A DNA stretch of 64,000 bases, from NCBI GenBank assembly GCA_015501605.1, contig JADNRZ010000022.1, forward strand, positions 62,001-126,000. The letters are read 5' to 3'. The stretch comes from Panaeolus papilionaceus. Its lineage: Eukaryota; Basidiomycota; Agaricomycetes; Agaricales. Under the pieces are notes generated by a model, which did not search any database, had not been told where the DNA came from, and was given only the letters and a program-made list of their open reading frames with translations. The position numbers were made by a program, and so were the translations under genes. Below, piece after piece: positions 52,846-64,000 of the stretch (positions are counted from its first letter, which is position 1; every line of letters begins with the position of its first letter).

Positions 52846-54171
52846 ATGTCCAACTTAATCCAGAGAGCTCAAAGGGTTGCGTATACTGCCCTTGAGTACA
52901 ATGCAAGAGCTCCCCAATCGCGGTGTATGTTCTTCATTTTTACACCATGACATACTAGTACTTACAAACTCGACGCTGATGCAATTAAATCATGCGCATT
53001 AATATTTAGTCCTTCATGGCTCGGCAACGCGTCGCGCAATAACCCAATTTCAGATGCCCGCAATGTCACCAACAATGTCCGAAGGAGGTATCGCGTCATG
53101 GAAGAAGAAGGAGGGAGAGTCTTTCGCAGCTGGTGATGTTTTGCTCGAAATTGTAAGTAACCTGAACAGTGGCACTTCATTCTTTACAATCATTCTTGTC
53201 TTTGAATTTCATTCCTCTTATACATCTGCTTCCGCTTTCAGTTTACTTATAACCTATTATAGGAGACAGACAAGGCTACCATTGACGTAGAAGCTCAAGA
53301 GGACGGTGTTATTGGCAAAATTTTGGTTAGCACTCACATATTGGTGAAATAACTGTTCATACAGCTAAATTTAATTCATAGGCCCCTGACGGAACGAAGA
53401 ATGTTCCTGTTGGCAAGCTCATTGCACTTCTTGCCGAGGATGGTGATGATATCTCCAACCTTGAAATTCCAAAAGAGGAACCTGCTCAACAGTCAACTTC
53501 CGCCTCTTCATCTTCGCAAGCGCCTCCATCCCCAACACCCAATTCCGAACGTCTCCACTCTTCGGAGCCCACACCCCCGCAATCTCAGGAGGCGCACTCA
53601 CATGCTACACCCGAGCACTCGCGCCCTCTCTTCCCATCCGTCCACCGTCTGCTATTGGAGCATGGCGTCTCTAACCCGAGCCAGATAACTGGCACCGGTG
53701 TGAGAGGGATGCTCACCAAAGGCGACGTCCTCACTTTCCTCGGTCTGGCTTCCAGTCCAATGGGTACCTTCAAACCAGGTCCTACACCCATTCAGGAAGC
53801 TCTGAAAACAGCTTCATCAGGAAATGCAGCGAAACCAGAAGAAGTCAAGGTACATATCAACATTTTCTATGTGTTCGCAAGCTAATTTCTTTTATCTATG
53901 TAGCCACTGGATGGTCCTTCAATCCGACGTCTCATTGTCTCAAGCATGTTGCAAGCCTCTAACAAGGCCCGCAATCCTACTCCAGGCAAGTATCATATTC
54001 TAATAACTGGATAACCACTCGACTGACAGCCTCCCAGATTACAGCAATGCGGACTTTGATTCCGTTCTTTCAGACTACCTCCCCAAGTCCACCTTACCAA
54101 AATCTTCAGCTCCTATTCCATCACAAGCACCGCCCCAAAAGTCTGTGAACGAGTTTGAAGGACTTTACTAG
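52846..54171 (+). CDS. PDX1: Pyruvate dehydrogenase complex component X (E3-binding protein)
   Basis: Mitochondrial protein that binds dihydrolipoamide dehydrogenase (E3) to the E2 core of the pyruvate dehydrogenase complex. Arg-rich presequence ([20 protein letters not shown], then [12 protein letters not shown]). Lipoyl domain [20 protein letters not shown] with [19 protein letters not shown]; the lipoyl acceptor is Lys78. A Ser/Pro linker is followed by the peripheral subunit-binding domain ([38 protein letters not shown]). The C-terminus has [16 protein letters not shown] and ends VNEFEGLY; there is no E2 acyltransferase domain, as in Pdx1. Introns fall before LHGS, after LLEI, after GKIL and after EEVK. 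Confidence 0.92.
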
Positions 54172-54505
54172 ATATCCCTGTACAGGACAGGTGTTCCGCG
54201 ATTGCCGTTCGCACTCGCATGTGGAACTATAACTTACACACTTTTTGTTCACTTTACATTAGAGCTATACCAGCAGTGGATTCTATACTTCGGGGTTTGA
54301 GATGCAAAATGTTAATTCCTCCATTCGCGGGATTGAGTATCGCGAAGCAACGGTGCATTGGGGTTGGGGTCAGGGGATCTTCCTGTTTTAGTAAAAATTC
54401 CCCTATTTGGGCGAATGTTGAACGCGGACAACTTGTTTACTCACCACCACCAGTGTATCTGCACATACCCATTGTCTATATTTCCCCTTGATTGGTGTTA
54501 TATAT
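54172..54505. other. Intergenic, Pdx1 / Rad1
   Basis: 334 bases between tandem genes, holding the Pdx1 3' end and the Rad1 promoter. Nothing else was seen. Confidence 0.45.
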
Positions 54506-56151
54506 ATGTCCCAGCAACAAAGTCAGTCCATTGAAGAGGAACTACCGCCAGTAGGTACTCTTTCAAGACCTCCCAAAACCACAACCCATCAACGACCAAG
54601 TTCTTTTTGCGACATTTTTGACGCGACATTAGGTGTTTACAGCCTCTGTTCACGATGTACGGTACTTCACCTCCCTACTTAGGGGTATAAACTTTGTAAA
54701 TGTACGCGTTTCAATATAAATGTTGGCGTGCAACTTCTAAATTTTCACCTTCGCATATTTCTAGCGCGCCAACTTCATGTTGACTGACAAGGGTCTGACA
54801 GTCACTGCTGAGGACTCGCGCTCGCTTGTAGGTATGCAATGATATCGTTTGGGAGTATTGGAAGCTGTTGACACGATGGGAAAAGGCACCGCATATATCT
54901 TCTCGTCGATCTTTGACGAATTCGTGTATAATCCTGAGCCTGCCGCTTCCCAATCACCTCGCAAGAAGAAGAGAGGAGAGAGGGCAAGAGATAAGGGCAA
55001 GGGCAAGGCCCGCGCTACTCCTGCAACGAATGATGATACCGAATCGGACAGCACTCGGGGCGATGACGAAGACGAAGACTACGAAGCAGAGCCTACCAAT
55101 GCCGCCTTCGAAATACCTCTTAACGTTTTGATTGAATGTTTGAACATATATGGGACTGCAGGGCTCTTGACTGCCGCATCAGGCAAAGGCACAGGCGATG
55201 GAAAGAAGAAGAAGAGAGACAGGGATAACGACGCAGATGCAGAAGATGGCGGGAGATTGGACGCTTACCTCGGCAATAATCGAGGCCCAAAAACAAGTAT
55301 GAGGCTTTCATATGCCGGGACTGGATACCCTTTGAAATTAATTGTGTGGGTGTCTTTCCCTCGTTTTGCTTCTTAGATTCATTGCTCATATTTTCGTAAA
55401 AAGTGCAGAAAGCGTCTCTGGACCCGTTACAACTTGCCAAATAACAACATTCGAGCCCGAGGATCATCTTGAGCTGAACTTCAACAACTCAAAAGCGTCG
55501 GTGGACTTTACTTTCTTGTTGTTTGAACTCTAACACATCTGTAATCGTTAGTGTTTTGAGGATCATTCTCAAATCTTCATGGCTTCGCGATGCACTGTCC
55601 GAATTTGATCCAGCATGCGAAAAGTTGACATTCATAGGAAACCCACCTACACCAGAAAATGTACCACAACGACGAAAGCGATCTGCGGCCATGGCTAATC
55701 CCATCCTCAGAATCCAGGCGTCTGGAACCTTTGGCAGTACAGAAGTGGGTGATTCTCCTAGTAAGACGCACTGTGCAGCGTTGATCACTCCACCATAGAT
55801 GGACTACCCGAACGATCGTGAAGTGCTTGAAAACTTCGAATGTACAGAATCTATAAGGTTCAGGTAAGTGTCCTGTACGCATCAGTTGGACAATGCTGAT
55901 AGCTGCGTCCAGCTATCGATTTAGTCACATTACCAAAGCGTTCAAGGCGCTACAAAGCTCCACAAAGACCTCTCTCCGTATCGATGACCAGGGCATGTTG
56001 AGTCTGCAGTTCCTCATGCCGTCTCCGAAACCGCGGCCGGCTGGCGGTTCAGATGCGTTCCTCGAGTTCAGGGTTTGTATTTTTGATAATGTCGCAGCCT
56101 TCCAGTTATTGACAGTTGTTGCAGTACTTGCCTCTCGACGAGGGTTATTGA
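54506..56151 (+). CDS. RAD1: DNA-damage checkpoint clamp subunit Rad1
   Basis: Subunit of the PCNA-like 9-1-1 clamp loaded at damaged DNA. Start MSQQQSQSIEEELPPVASVH, then DVRYFTSLLRGINFRANFM, LTDKGLTVTAEDSRSLVGTA and YIFSSIFDEFVYNPE, matching the Rad1 N-terminal clamp fold. Later motifs are PLNVLIECLNIYGTAG, ESVSGPVTTCQITTFEPEDH, VLRIILKSSWLRDALSEFD, RFSHITKAFKALQSSTKTSLR and the C-terminus FLEFRYLPLDEGY. A charged insertion of about 60 residues (basic KKKRGERARDKGKGK then acidic DDEDEDYEAE) interrupts the N-terminal half. About eight exons. It is flanked by two Pdx1-type genes. Confidence 0.88.
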
Positions 56152-56377
56152 TTTGCCAAATCATTGTCTCCGGATGTTATTTGGGGTATTGTGAGGGGAC
56201 CTACCCTTATTTACAGTATGTGAACTCATGTATTGGTGCCCTTTCTTGTATTTCTGCCTGTGCTCAGGGTTACGCCGGCAGCAACGGCAGATAGCGTCCA
56301 AAAAAACTATTTATTCTTCAACCACAGATCATACATATATCATATATGTCAGCATATCAAAACACTGCACAGATCTG

Positions 56378-57556
56378 TCATAGTAGGTCCTCAAACTCGA
56401 TGCTTTTGCTTGGTCTTGAGGAGAGATTTGAAACGATCATCCTCCGAATAGCAGCAGCATCCACCTATGCCCAAGATCAGTATCCACATTGTGCGAAAAA
56501 TACAGCATTTCCTTACCTGGTCCGATTCACTAGAGGGCATTGAACCTGGTACACTTGGTGTTCTTGGCCACTGTGCCGTGCATGGCGTCGTGGGTGTTCC
56601 AGTTGCGATGACATGGCTCATCTGGGACGATGGTATCTCTATTCCCATGGTTGAAGCACGCCTCGCACGATCTGGTCTTAATCTGCGTGAGCTTCCTAGG
56701 TGAAGACTTCGAGCGCCGTATCCCATCGTGTGCATCTCGAAGAGAGAGGGTGTCCTCGGAGATCTACTCATCGACCGAGTAGGCGAGCGAGGTGAGGCTA
56801 GTGGTATTCTGCTTGGTTCCATGCCTCGAGGCGATTTGAGGGATAGGCTGGGTGGCGTTGGGATAGGGTTGTAAGGAGGAACCGGTGGGCCAGTGACGGA
56901 AGACATAGCAGGTGGTAGGTGCAGTGAGCCTTGAATCAAAGGTAGCTCGGAGGAGTCTTTAGCAACGATGGCGATGATCTGTTCGATGGGTACGTTTGTC
57001 GTGCCGTCTGGGACCTGCGACGTGGAGGTTAAAGAAAGAATGTAAGTAAATGTAATTGACCAAGCATTTTAGATTGTCAGAACACGCGCAAGGTGGTCAT
57101 GGGGTGAACTTGTAGGTTTGGTAAGCGTGAAGAGATCCGAAGTCTTACCAAAATCTTGCCTATGATCCCAGGCTTCTCTGCTTGTACGTCGATCGTTGCA
57201 TATTCTGACTCCTGAAATATAAGGGCTCCTATCTGAGCTATGTGGTGAAGAAAATAGAAAAAGAATGTGCTGACAATTTCCAGGAGGACGTCGCCAGCTT
57301 CAAAAGCTTCACCTTCCTTCTTCTTCCAACGCGTCACGGTACCTTCGGTCATTAGAGGCGACATTGCCGGCATCATAATTGCTTGACGCCGTAGGGAACC
57401 ATGAAGCCCTGAAATTGTATTGAATCATCAGTTTACCATCCATCACCGAAATTCAACAAATAAAACAATATTCTTCTTACATCTCCGTTTAACACGACTG
57501 TAGGCATTCCGTGTCTGGGCTGTCGAGGGTGCTTTGGAGAGAGTAAGAGAGGACAT
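56378..57556 (-). CDS. Pdx1-like paralogue lacking the lipoyl-lysine
   Basis: About 284 residues. Basic, mitochondrial-type N-terminus (MSSLTLSKAPSTAQTRNAYS, then RRWLHGSLRRQA). A lipoyl-type domain follows: MPAMSPLMTEGTVTRWKKKE, LLEIESEYATIDVQAEKPG, VPDGTTNVPIEQIIAIVAKD. The family has ETDKA at the lipoylated turn; here it is ESEYA, with Tyr74 where Lys is needed. The middle is Pro/Ser/Arg-rich with no convincing subunit-binding domain. The last exon, VDAAAIRRMIVSNLSSRPSK, matches the [13 protein letters not shown] segment of Pdx1. Intron positions before LHGS, after LLEI, after GKIL and before the IRR exon are shared with PDX1 at 52846, so the two genes are related by duplication. Confidence 0.82.
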
Positions 57557-58070
57557 GTTGGTTGAGGGATGTTCGGGTTTGAGAGTTTTTTCCAGTGGAC
57601 GCGTTCGTTGGCCAGCAACGAAGTTGTAAGCAGCTTTTGCAGCGGACTCGAGCTTTTTATACGCCCACCATGTCCGGTTTCCCAGGTGCTGATACATGAG
57701 GCAGTGGACCGACCCTGTTGTAAACGGCAACTCGGCTATTACTGGACAAGTAAAGATAGCAAAGAGCTATTCTTTGGAGAACTGAGAGATGGGTATAGGA
57801 AAAAAAGGATCCTAAGAATCAAAGAGCGTCTTGTGTAGTATAAAAGCAATAAATATAAGAGTTAAAGTCTGACTCGTCTTGCAAATGAGCGAGCTTTACG
57901 CGTCGGAGGAATAATTTTATCTTATCTTTGGGGAGACTTGAAATAACACAGCCACCGTTCAATCGACAGTGATATTCTTAGCATCATCATCACTTTCCAC
58001 ATTTACTGGTACGACGCCAGCAGTATACCCACCATTCACTACTACTACTCCTCAAGGTAGTCAGTTCTTC
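57557..58070. promoter_or_regulatory. Divergent intergenic, Pdx1-like / EI24-like
   Basis: 514 bases between start codons. An in-frame plus-strand frame from 57969 would extend the EI24-like protein by 34 residues, but the ATG at 58071 is preferred. No motif was recognised. Confidence 0.4.
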
Positions 58071-59813
58071 ATGGCTTCTTCAAAGTCATATCCTATTATA
58101 CAGGATTCTCCTCCTTTACCACCAAACTATCGATACCCACATATCCCTAATTCAACATCAGCACCAGCTCTAAGACCGAACCAGCAGCAAACACGTACCT
58201 CGTCGCGTGCTTCATACCCTAATTTTCTGTCGGTTCAGGATAGCGCATTGCTGCAACTCAAATGGGCTTTTAAAGGACTTGTAGATGCATTTAGGTGGAA
58301 TGTGTTGATTACCACTGTTATGAGGTGAGTTTATGGATCCCTCTGCATGACAAGTTGAATGATTGACCCATAACGACTACTAGCGATGCTGAGATTCGAG
58401 CACACGTCTACAAATCGCTGTTGCTCAACTCGCTATCTTTAGTCTCAATTTATATCTTCGACTGGCTACTCCACCCACTCGTCCAAGGGCAGGAAAGGTG
58501 GTTACACAGGAACATTGGGCGTTTCTATCAAGTACTCTGGCTCCTTCCACTGGTCGGGGCATCGCTCTATCTCAACGTAATGCTATCTGCGTGTCCTTCT
58601 ATTTATAAACTTGCTCACGACATGTTGCAGGGCACTTGGTCGTCTACCATAGCTAAACGTATTTACCTCCTGCAACATGGCGGAAGGCCTGCTGCTCCTC
58701 AGGCAGTCTCATACACCGGCATACTCAACTCTCTCGCTACTTCTGCCTACCGCGTTATCATGGTTTGCACGTCGTTCATGGTCTGGTATGCCCTCAGCAT
58801 GATACCCTTTGTTGGGCACCCGCTAGGCTTCCTGTTTTTCTGCTGGGTTGACGCGTTAGTCCCATTATTTCTCTCGGAGATCATATGTTAATTCCTTTCT
58901 GTTACAGTTACTATTGCTTCGAGTGAGTCGCGCGTAATTGCCATTTGACATGCCGCTCAACTTGTCATAGGCACCTTTGGATTGCGCGAGGATACTCTTT
59001 GTCTCGCAGGATTCGACATCTCGAAGAACGATGGGCCTACTTCCTTGCATTTGGTGAGGCTGTTCCTTGTGATGCATCCCAATCACCAAGTCTAACACTT
59101 CAATCAATTTGATGAGGTTTGCCCTCGACTGCTGTCTGCGTTTGGAGTAGCACCCTCGCCAATGCTGCTCTCTTTGCTCTCGTATATCCATGGGTGAGCC
59201 CGTTCCACCTTCTCCCGTCGTGACATCCTAAACCTTCCTAAAGTTCATCATAATGGCCATGCACGCTCAACCCGTTCCCGAGGACCCGTATAACCCTATG
59301 CCACCCCAAATACCCGTATCCAACAAGTTCCCATCACAGTTCAAAACACCTGGGACATCATCGCAGGGTCCACAAGATTGCGCTATTCACCACCCTTCCC
59401 CTTTTATTCCCATCCGCCTCCCCATATTTGCTCTGGTGTTGACAATAAACGATGCAGTTGTAAGGGTACTCAACTTTGTAGGTGGACGCAGGGTGGTACG
59501 GCATCATGCTACTCCCAGCTTTGGCAGTAAAGTAGGAGGCATGTACGATGGTGCGTATGGTGCTGGTCTGAATAGTGCGGGGGTTCCGGGCAGGAGAAGG
59601 GCTAATAGCGTTGAGGCTGATAATGTGGAAGGAGGCATGGGGTATAGCGATAATGTGGAGTTGGCAGATGTAAGGGATAAGACGAGAGCTAGGGGGCATC
59701 ATCTGCAGCACCCTGGAGGCGCTTCAGTGCCCACTTCAGGACCTGTTGGTGGACCAGTTAAATCCCCCATGGCGGGCAGGATAAACCTTGGTCCCAGAAA
59801 GAAGGCTGATTAG
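58071..59813 (+). CDS. EI24-like multi-pass membrane protein
   Basis: Belongs to the EI24 family (etoposide-induced 2.4; ER membrane, linked to autophagy in animals). After a Pro/Ser-rich N-terminus, the family region has WAFKGLVDAFRWNVLITTVM, LLLNSLSLVSIYIFDWLLHP, RFYQVLWLLPLVGASLYLNG, MVCTSFMVWYALSMIPFVG and the hallmark CWVDAYYCFEHLWIARGYS, then RRIRHLEERWAYFLAFGLPS and ANAALFALVYPWFIIMAMHA. A short later hydrophobic stretch (PIRLPIFALVLTINDAVV) precedes a polar tail ending INLGPRKKAD. About seven exons. The C-terminal tail is longer than I would expect for the animal protein. Confidence 0.85.
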
Positions 59814-59918
59814 TTCGCTTTTGTCCCTTGCTTTGCAGTTTTATATGCTTTTTTATTTATACGCATGATTGATCTTTGTTCTCCCCGTTATATGAATATT
59901 TGAGAAGGACATGGAGGT

Positions 59919-61137
59919 CTAACCGAAGCTGGCCCACTCTATGGACAAGTATTCAGCTTTGTTCTTTTCATCATCCCACGCGCACAGCAGATGGGCTTTC
60001 TTGGTCGCTGTGCCCAATCGTCCATGAGCAACGATTTCCATGGGTCGAAGCAGCGCTTCCGGCGACTCGATGACCGTCGCGGTGAAATGGGAATGATATC
60101 GCAACGGGTCACCTGTACGAACAAATAAATATGATGAGTGGTGCAGACCAGCAAGGGTTGGATGAATAGAACGTACCAGGATAAACCAAGTATTCACCTC
60201 CGAACTTGATTCCGCCTCCCATGAAATACCCCTGCGTCCATAGGTCGTGGAAGACACCACAACGCGCCCTTTCAAACGCCGTGCTTGGATAGTCCCAAAT
60301 CCCAGCGGCTCTGGCAGACGATATCGAGGTATAAACAAAGTTTGGGTAGGCAGGTTGGGCCGCATTGTCGTCTGTTGATGACTCTCCTGGAGCATACCAC
60401 TCAAACTCCCGAGAAGATGCAGGTACGACGATTGTGTAGGGTATATCAACTTTGAGTTCTGAATTAGAGGGTTGGGGTGTTGAAGGAGGAGCAGATGAAG
60501 GAGCAGGCTGTGACAAGTTCTCTCCCTCGGCTGCAGCGGCGGCCTCGCGTTCCTTCCGCTTCCTTTCTTCTCTCTCTGCTCGTTTACGAATTGCGTCTTC
60601 ACTCATGGCTCGTCCACCTCCTGCCTTAGCGGCCTCTGCTAATTTGCTTTCAGCTGCTACGACCTGTGCGCGGATAAGTTCATTCTGATGGTTTGACCAT
60701 GCTGTGAGCTGTGATGAAGATGGATTAGAATGGGCAGTATGGTCGTCGATGAGATGCGCAGCTCCTATGTGATCAAAGCAAGTAAGCTGCTGATCTGATT
60801 TTCAGGGAGGCGTGCACATCATGTGTCCGACACCGCCTTCCGTCATAGATTTTTGACATACCAATGTGAACCAGAAGTACTGTTTCTTCTGGTGTTAATA
60901 CAAGTGGTATTCCAAGGAATACATTTTGTTGAGAAAAATGTGGTAATGTCCCAGATAAAACACCGCAGATACGATATTTAGCGCGAAGAGTCGCAATGTC
61001 TATATCAAACACAACATGGATCAGAATTAAATTCTAATAGGGTTGCGGTACACACCATCTACATCCCAGACGTAGGTTGTTTTGTTTGAAACTCTCAAAG
61101 GTATGGGCCCAGCATCGTCTAGGCTCTTGGTAGTCAT
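59919..61137 (-). CDS. SEN34: tRNA-splicing endonuclease subunit Sen34
   Basis: Catalytic subunit of the tRNA intron endonuclease that cuts the 3' splice site of pre-tRNA. Start MTTKSLDDAGPIPLRVSNKT, then YVWDVDDIATLRAKYRICGV, QQNVFLGIPLVLTPEETVLL, a charged coiled region (RKRAEREERKRKEREAAAAA) and the C-terminal nuclease fold: VFHDLWTQGYFMGGGIKFGG, EYLVYPGDPLRYHSHFTATV, GRLGTATKKAHLLCAW. The Tyr (YLVYPGD), His (YHSHF) and Lys (TKKAH) of the catalytic triad are all present. Four or five exons. It is divergent from Iah1 (155 bp). Confidence 0.9.
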
Positions 61138-61292
61138 TTGCAAGATTGAACTTCATTGAAGTCTGAAAATGCAGCCAGTCAGATTTCCTTTCTTGGGTCA
61201 AATTGATGGGAATCAAACAATTTCGGCTAGATCCAGTCGCTGCTGTATCTCAACTCATTGAGCATTCATTCATAATATTCAAGTCTTCCTCA

Positions 61293-62460
61293 ATGGCAGC
61301 TCCTTTACATGATGTCTTTATGCTCTTCGGTGATTCAATTACACAAGGAGCATGGGAGCCAGGGACAGATGGATTTGGACAACAACTGAGCCGTATGTCT
61401 AGATCGATCTCGATATCCCAGCGGACGAGATTGTGCTGACCATAAATCAAATAGACGTTTATGCTAGAAAGCTGGATGTCCTTAATCGCGGATACTCGGG
61501 ATACAACACCGAGTGGGCTCTTCCAGTCTTCAAACAGGTGTGTTCCATTAACTCATGCATCACATTGGAGTCATGTCGTCAGCGCTCCCTTCAGACGCTG
61601 TGGATCATCATCACGGCATAGCCCAAGGTTCTCGAATCTCGTGCCACGGCTCCATTATGACGAAAAATATGAAATCAAGTTGTACTCACAGCCATTTTCG
61701 TATTCGAAACACTCTCATGATAGATTATCGCTAAACGCACCGACTCACATGTACCAAAAATAAGAGTGTTGACAATCTGGTTCGGTGCAAACGACGCATG
61801 CATTAAGCCTTCGCCACAGCATGTTCCACTGGACAAGTTCATTTCTAATCTAAAGGAAATGATAGAGCTCATCAAGTCGGCCGAGTCAGATTACTATTCC
61901 CCAGATACACGCATAGTGCTAATTACGCCGCCACCGGTGAACACGCATCAGCGACGAGCAGATTTGGAAGCGCGGACCCCGCCACTCACACTTGACCGAT
62001 TGTTTGATGTTACTCGAGAATACGCCGAGGCTGTTAAGCATGTTGGGCGTGAGACCGGAGTGCCGGTGGTTGATATCTGGAGCGCAATATGGGCTGCTGC
62101 TGGAGAAGACGAGACCGCTCTTTCGATATTCTTCCCGGATGGGTTACACTTGAACGCGTCAGGGTATCAGGCGAGTAAAGCGGGGTAGTGGTGTCAAGTT
62201 GGATTGAACATTACTGACATCAATGACTTATGACGTGGGGTATGCACAGATTATGTACCAGGCGCTCATGAGGACAATTGGAGATGTCTATCCGGAGGTT
62301 CATCCTGATAATCTTGGCTTTGTATTCTCACCGTACGTACTCCTCTCCTTTTCAACTCCCTGTATATTCCCCTATCTCTAATTCAACTTGACGCTTTAGA
62401 TGGGCTGAAATTGACTGGGATGGCGATGCTGCAAAGACTTTAATGGCTAGGGAGATATAG
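61293..62460 (+). CDS. IAH1: Isoamyl acetate-hydrolysing esterase (GDSL family)
   Basis: SGNH/GDSL-type ester hydrolase. Block I FMLFGDSITQGAW has the nucleophile Ser; NRGYSGYNTEWALPV carries the block II Gly; TIWFGANDACIKPS is the block III GxND; FFPDGLHLNASGYQ holds the catalytic Asp-His pair. Start at 61293 (MAAPLHDVFML); an in-frame upstream ATG at 61203 would add a tail with no family match. Introns lie within LSHVY, after FKQ (61538-61723, 186 nt), after GYQ (62171-62249) and near FSPWAE. The GYQ intron has a GC donor (CAG|GCGAGT). About 250 residues. Confidence 0.88.
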
Positions 62461-63249
62461 GAACTTGAAATGTGAACATAGATAGCTTGAATCGAGATCC
62501 AATCAACTGGTCTACATCAACCGAAAGCGGACAAAGAGAGATGGAGACCAGGCACATGGTACATGGAGAGAGGTGACGCGGTCACGTGTAAGTTGAACAT
62601 TAGCTTGGTGGGGGACAATAAAAGAGGAAATTTCAGAACAAAGCGCGTGGAAGTACTCAGTTCTGCGACATTCCCCATTACTTAGCTTATTCACCTGCGA
62701 AACCTTTTCATTGGCCTTTGGTGAGTATTTTTTATTGTATTTTATTTTAAATTCTCAAAGTACTTTTCTTTCAAATTAGGGCGCTACACCTCATCAGAAC
62801 AAGGGTCTGGTTTGCTTTCTCTGTTTTATTACGTTGGGCGTTACGTGAGAATTTACACTCAACTTGAACCGCAACGACGACCATCTAAAACATCGAACGC
62901 TGCTTTTTATCAGGCGCGGCCTCCTCCGACAATACATTCTTTACGCCTAGAGGTGATTATCATTTCTCTTTGTTAACTTTAGACCCGCATTTTGGGCGGA
63001 GTTGTCCCAGAAATCCAAACTGGGCAGACAATGGAATCACAACTCGTGTCTGGTCGACTTTTATTGGCTGGCCATTTGCTGACAACCATTGTTCCAGTGT
63101 TCCTCCATATAAAACCAACAATCTCGGGCTTAATCTCTCAAAGGACCTCCCTCCGACGCTGGTCTGTATCTACTTGTCATCTCTTGAACCATCTTTGCTT
63201 GTAGATTTCTAACTTGTACTTTTTTCTCTCATCTCTGTAATCATTTCTC
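62461..63249. other. Intergenic with possible 5' leader intron
   Basis: Includes a GTGAGT...TTAG pair (62722-62780) that could be an intron in the leader of the next gene. Short frames at 62970-63212 are unrecognised. The last 100 bases are CT-rich. Confidence 0.35.
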
Positions 63250-63987
63250 ATGCTACGCTGTAACACTATGCACTCCAACAACAACCAACATTCCAACCCT
63301 GTAATATTGCTACCCCAACAACCAACACATCGCACCTTGGTTCAACCTTCAAACTTACGACGCGGTCCCCTCAACATCAACCAACCTCCTGTAAAATCAT
63401 TCAAAACTTCTTCGCATCCTTTCTTGGATAAACTCGTAGAGCGATCATCGTCTAGCATTTACAAGAAGCCAAAGAGGCATCACCATAAATCACATCATTC
63501 CGCCGACATGCCACTCTTTGGTCAATCATCCGCTCAACTCCTTCAACCACCTTCAGCACCAAGTCGTAAGAAGAGCCAGCGCTTCCTTAGACAGCAACAC
63601 GACGACATCGAAGAGTACCTCAGCTCTGACCTCGAACTGTCTTTTGCTTCTAATGTATCACTAAACTCGCCACCCCGAGAACAAATTTCTCTCCCCTCGG
63701 ACTCTGGTTGCGTTCCTATGGATATCTCACCCGCGCCACCCAAACATTCCAACAAGTACGCCCATTTAACTGAGGGTGTGAAGCCTATGGGTAGACCTAG
63801 GGCCTTGACGAACCCTCGTTTGTTCGGGAGTGACCTCAGCAATTCTAACCCTTCACTCTTACCCAGTCCTCAAATGGCCTCTGCTCAACCAACAGGAACC
63901 GCACAAGGCACAAAGAAAATCCAACGCTCCGCCTTGCCTGTTGAGTGGTTCACCGCCCCCAAAGTGCCAGAACCCGCTTCACCAATG
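63250..63987 (+). CDS. Partial gene, first coding exon; possibly Cdc25/Mih1-type phosphatase N-terminus
   Basis: An open frame of 246 codons runs from the ATG at 63250 (a second ATG is at 63268) to a clear donor ATG|GTAAGT at 63987/63988; the gene continues past the window. The product is basic and Ser/Pro-rich, with EEYLSSDLELSFASNVSLNS, PMDISPAPP, RPRALTNPRLFGSDLSN and KIQRSALPVEW. These resemble the disordered N-terminal region of fungal Cdc25-type mitotic phosphatases as I recall them, but the catalytic CX5R domain would lie beyond the window, so the identity is a guess. Confidence 0.5.
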
Positions 63988-64000
63988 GTAAGTTTTGCTC

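Overview
The window is from a filamentous basidiomycete, most likely a mushroom-forming Agaricomycete. Genes are dense and cut by many short spliceosomal introns (mostly 50-60 nt). The gene set is fungal: SCAP-type sterol sensor, PDX1, Sip5, Cbp4-type assembly factor, EI24-like protein, Trp2. One product resembles the single-pass membrane proteins common in Agaricomycetes. All identities come from reading translated exons by eye; no database search was run.

Layout. 0.7-16.1 kb is a compact housekeeping block: SF3B4/Hsh49, Spc24, CAF-1 large subunit (-), RFC clamp-loader subunit, Ssb-type Hsp70 (-), mitochondrial uS2m/Mrp4, anthranilate synthase I/Trp2 (-) and Shq1. 16.1-24.4 kb has no supportable gene but holds three non-coding DNA-transposon-like elements: a 985-bp hAT-type element with an 8-bp target duplication, a 925-bp element with ~135-bp terminal inverted repeats, and, 27 bp further on, a ~1.0-kb TA-flanked element. 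24.4-35.1 kb carries an SLC35F6-like transporter (-), a long arrestin-like protein, an intron-containing tRNA-Gly(GCC), a Cbp4-like gene and the membrane protein. 37.8-64 kb carries Sip5 (-), a SERCA-type Ca2+ pump, a small Cys-rich protein, SCAP (-), Pdx1, Rad1, a second Pdx1-like gene (-), an EI24-like protein, Sen34 (-), Iah1 and the 5' part of a gene that leaves the window.

Links between genes. Many genes sit in divergent pairs with 140-620 bp between start codons (CAF-1/RFC, Hsp70/Mrp4, Trp2/Shq1, SLC35F6/arrestin, Sip5/SERCA, SCAP/Pdx1, Pdx1-like/EI24, Sen34/Iah1). The CAF-1/RFC pair makes functional sense: RFC loads PCNA, and this CAF-1 subunit carries a clear PCNA-binding (PIP) box. 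Sen34 is a catalytic subunit of the enzyme that would remove the intron of the tRNA-Gly gene in the same window. The most unusual coding observation is the pair of Pdx1-type genes either side of RAD1: they share four intron positions, but the second has tyrosine where the lipoyl-lysine should be.
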